In this document: one piece after another, positions 63,023 through 64,000 of the stretch
Numbering within the stretch: the stretch's first letter is position 1
Layout of the letters: each line of letters starts with the position of its first letter
Assembly (NCBI GenBank): GCA_028820635.1
Contig: JAPPIG010000109.1
Location: forward strand, 1-64,000
Reading direction: 5' to 3'
Source: Candidatus Poribacteria bacterium
Lineage (GTDB): Bacteria; Poribacteria; WGA-4E; WGA-3G
DNA: 64,000 bases
Position numbers and translations under genes: made by a program
Notes under the pieces: model-generated
Told to the model about the DNA's origin: nothing
The model's database searches: none
The model's input: the letters and a program-made list of their open reading frames with translations, nothing else

Positions 63023-64000
63023 GGATTTTCGTTCGTTACGAATCAAAGCCTCCACAACAGCAAGTGCTTCCGAGCGCGTCCGTATCTCACCGTAAAACTG
63101 CTGTTCCTCAATTTGTTTCAAAAGCATTCCAATTTTTTTCCCGTTCTTTATACGGAATTTCTGTATTAGGTCTTTGCCTGTAATAAGTCGCCCTCGTTTG
63201 AGGATAGGTAAGAAGTGTCCATAGTAGGTGTCCACAATTTTTCTGAGTACTTCTGGCGGAATCGGATCTGCCGCAGCCGAGTATAGAAGCCCACCCCACC
63301 AATCAGATGTTGAAGCTCTTAAAAAATCAACTATCTGTTTCTTTGTCAGTTCCTTATCTGAAAGTTGTTGATATCCCATCACGATACATTTCATAAACCG
63401 CCATGCTTTCTTACTCAACCGAAGTAGTTCGCCAATACCTTCAATATTTCCTTGAAGAAGTAGACAGAGCTTAATCAGTGATCGACGATTGGCATAAAAA
63501 CCTAATTCTCCACTGAGATAGGTATTGATTTCATCTTTATAGGAAAAAAGCGTTTCAGATATCGGATTGTCCTCAAAGTTTTCTAACGAATGCCACAAAG
63601 TAGGTGTTTGTTTTATGTTTGGAAATACCTGGGCTAACAGACCTATTTCAAAAATTTGCTGCAAATAGGGTGTCGCTTTTTCAACGTTGAGAGTTTTCAA
63701 AAATTCGTCTCGCAGTCGTTCTTTGGAGATTTGCGGTAACAGATGTTTATGCTTTTCAACTAATTCTGTGGACTTTTGAGACATCCCAAAATCTAACTGT
63801 GCTGCGAATCTATAAATTCGTATTAGACGCAGTGGATCGCTAAGTATGACTTGCTCACTTGGAAATTGGAGTTGACGTATAGCTAAATCGTTTCTACCGT
63901 TACAGGGATCAATTATTTCAGAACTATCTGATTCCATAACCGATTCAAGCGGGATTGCCATTGCGTTGATTGTTAGATCGCGTAAACACAGATCATCCGT
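63017..64000 (-). CDS. tRNA nucleotidyltransferase / poly(A) polymerase family, truncated by window edge
   Basis: The reading frame continues to the right edge without a start: the last codons encode DDLCLRDLTINAMA, the conserved RDxTINAMA motif of the class II nucleotidyltransferase head. After it comes DPCNGRNDLA, SDPLRLIRIYRFAAQLDF (the RNA-binding/neck motif) and a helical body to the C terminus. So about 315 or more residues of the C-terminal part are visible and the catalytic DxD region lies outside. It adds CCA or A residues to tRNA 3' ends; which one cannot be told from this part. Confidence 0.9.
   Translation of the reverse strand, partial: TDDLCLRDLTINAMAIPLESVMESDSSEIIDPCNGRNDLAIRQLQFPSEQVILSDPLRLIRIYRFAAQLDFGMSQKSTELVEKHKHLLPQISKERLRDEFLKTLNVEKATPYLQQIFEIGLLAQVFPNIKQTPTLWHSLENFEDNPISETLFSYKDEINTYLSGELGFYANRRSLIKLCLLLQGNIEGIGELLRLSKKAWRFMKCIVMGYQQLSDKELTKKQIVDFLRASTSDWWGGLLYSAAADPIPPEVLRKIVDTYYGHFLPILKRGRLITGKDLIQKFRIKNGKKIGMLLKQIEEQQFYGEIRTRSEALAVVEALIRNERKSL

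Overview
The window is a bacterial chromosome segment of moderately low GC. Gene content suggests a lineage rich in phytanoyl-CoA-type dioxygenases, sulfatases, FGE-fold proteins, CRTAC1/FG-GAP and DUF362 proteins and secreted proteins with dockerin and C-terminal sorting domains. The intergenic spaces are full of palindromic repeats. This mix resembles Candidatus Poribacteria or a relative; that is an inference from gene content, because no rRNA or other strong taxonomic marker lies here. No tRNA, rRNA or CRISPR array was seen. Most genes are on the minus strand.

Layout, left to right. 0.3-2.6 kb: a GH95 alpha-L-fucosidase. 2.7-14.6 kb: the outstanding locus, a minus-strand run beginning at a perfect-consensus sigma70 promoter, then grpE, a lidless dnaK, then seven tandem paralogues. 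Each paralogue joins an N-terminal helical region and a J-like domain (HPD histidine lost) to a C-terminal formylglycine-generating-enzyme (FGE/C-type-lectin) fold that lacks the catalytic cysteines. The paralogues share nearly constant scaffolds but differ strongly in the linker and in the loop between the RGGSW and GFRC motifs. 15-17.7 kb: a Cys-type sulfatase and a TPR protein. 17.7-20.7 kb: a small accessory patch with an internally deleted IS5-type element, a PD-(D/E)XK (HsdR_N-like) protein and an ApeA-like HEPN protein. 21-28 kb: a Tat/lipoprotein GMC oxidoreductase, a secreted LamG protein, mannonate dehydratase, a secreted TPR protein and a fused TRAP permease. 28.4-32.7 kb: a coupled set of dioxygenase, FtsX-type permease, ATPase and outer-membrane barrel. 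32.8-37 kb: an Hfq-like Sm domain protein, a small winged-helix-like protein and a large secreted zincin with dockerin. 37-46.5 kb: fatty acid desaturase, pncB, CRTAC1 protein, accC, accB, efp, a zeta-toxin-like pair, rdgB and rph. 46.7-55.3 kb: a second dioxygenase, BatA/DUF58 proteins, a SpoIIE/STAS/RsbW-like partner-switching module, a DUF4381-like protein and a polyferredoxin. 55.4-64 kb: a SufR-like regulator, a third dioxygenase, DUF362 protein, CPBP protease-like protein, glycosyltransferase 9, a DUF4175-like protein, a TVP38-type membrane protein and a tRNA nucleotidyltransferase truncated by the window edge.

The J-like/FGE array next to its own DnaK and GrpE looks like a self-contained chaperone-plus-ligand-binding system and is the best candidate for something undescribed. 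Secondary points are three non-autonomous transposon-like elements with recognisable target duplications, a decayed second copy of the pncB 3' end, and an Hfq-like domain with a long N-terminal extension.
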